DNA from: a virus
DNA: 47,717 nucleotides
IMG/VR virus record: IMGVR_UViG_3300045240_000091
Span: 1-47,717 of that record
Direction: 5' to 3' (one strand)
Numbering within the stretch: position 1 is the stretch's first letter; each line of letters begins with the position of its first letter. Of this stretch, positions 47,553 to 47,717 are shown one piece after another. A program made the position numbers and the translations under genes. The notes beneath the pieces are model-generated. The model was not told where the DNA came from and made no database searches. It worked only from the letters and a program-made list of their open reading frames with translations.

Positions 47553-47717
47553 CTATTTCGCTCCCTTGTGGTAGGTGCCGCTCACTCCCTTCGGCCCATA
47601 ACCGAGCTGAACCCGAGCACCATCTGCCAAGCCCCCCGCGGCCCCCGCCGCCTCCATCGAAGCTTCGTCGGGGAAAATGTAAACCTGCCCGCCCCCCCCC
47701 CCCCCCACCCCCCCATA
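47553..47717 (-). CDS. 3' end of the junction-spanning gene (second copy)
   Basis: The frame of the gene at 1-1266 is repeated here. Residues QVYIFPDEASMEAAGAAGGL and the last 15 codons (GPKGVSGTYHKGAK then TAG at 47553) are present. Only 47553-47693 is reliable. The stop lies 1 bp before the start of the 665-aa gene. Confidence 0.85.
   Translation of the reverse strand, partial: YGGVGGGGGGQVYIFPDEASMEAAGAAGGLADGARVQLGYGPKGVSGTYHKGAK
47598..47693. repeat. Terminal overlap, right copy
   Basis: This is identical to 1-96. After 47693 the copies diverge: here poly-C, at 97 onward a mixed GCC-rich sequence coding Gly. Confidence 0.9.
47694..47717. other. Poly-C low-complexity end, probable assembly error
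   Basis: The last 24 bases are nearly all C, whereas the matching place at 97-120 reads mixed ACC, GCC and TCC triplets. The poly-Gly codons make this a hard place to sequence. These bases should not be treated as genome. Confidence 0.8.

Noticed and set aside
47694-47717. Poly-C tract as a real terminal sequence or cos-like end
   Set aside because: The other copy of the overlap shows mixed GCC triplets here; the poly-C is best explained as sequencing or assembly error.
1-47717. CRISPR array, tRNA genes, reverse transcriptase or diversity-generating element, phage RNA polymerase
   Set aside because: I looked for regular spaced repeats, cloverleaf-like sequences and enzyme motifs and saw none. 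A tRNA scan would be needed to be certain.

Overview
The window looks like the complete genome of a temperate, tailed bacteriophage with a short tail (podovirus-type). The first 96 bases (1-96) recur exactly at 47598-47693, and the gene truncated at position 1 resumes in frame at 47597 and ends at 47553. The sequence is therefore best read as a circle of 47,597 bp opened inside a gene; the last ~24 bases (poly-C) look like assembly error. Base composition is GC-rich. I infer an alphaproteobacterial, probably Rhizobiales-like host from the general look of the proteins and from a PEP-CTERM cargo protein, which needs a host exosortase. The exact host cannot be read from the sequence.

Layout. (1) Late region, minus strand, read from 22484 down to 1 and, across the junction, from 47597 down to 42717: tail fibre and appendage genes (22484-17026), small secreted and membrane proteins and accessory virion proteins (17023-13562), large terminase, zinc-ribbon protein, portal, scaffold and major capsid protein (13565-7078), an HNH homing endonuclease, tail adaptor and tail nozzle (6011-3867), two GNAT-like genes (3870-2934), then probable internal/ejection proteins and two cell-wall hydrolases. 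(2) A control and cargo region, 22485-27602: small DNA-binding proteins, a 530-bp gene-free stretch with 13-bp-phased repeats, an AT-rich block next to a 28-bp alternating purine/pyrimidine run, a PEP-CTERM protein gene, and a five-gene operon headed by an XRE-type repressor candidate. (3) Early/replication region, plus strand, 27603-40524: HNH-type nuclease, RuvC-like resolvase, SNF2-type helicase, DUF2800-type nuclease, DUF2815-type single-strand DNA-binding protein, family A DNA polymerase, a two-domain beta-clamp-like protein and a primase-helicase. (4) Integration module, 40124-42262: a tyrosine integrase flanked by two paralogous excisionase-like HTH genes. A strong terminator at 42640-42673 separates the converging early and late operons.

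How it works together (inference): the repressor at 26841-27338 and the early promoter region 27339-27602 form the lysogeny switch; the plus-strand genes replicate the DNA; the integrase with its HTH neighbours handles integration and excision; the minus-strand operon builds the particle and supplies lysis or ejection enzymes. No phage RNA polymerase, reverse transcriptase, tRNA gene or CRISPR array was seen. Genes are packed with ATGA/TGATG overlaps, so many starts could be set by overlaps and Shine-Dalgarno (SD) sequences rather than by the longest frame.

The most notable points are the PEP-CTERM cargo gene, 13-bp-phased GGTGGATA-type repeats at three places, the HTH duplication around the integrase, the two-domain sliding clamp, an ATT start codon, and perfect hairpins without U-tracts at many gene boundaries.
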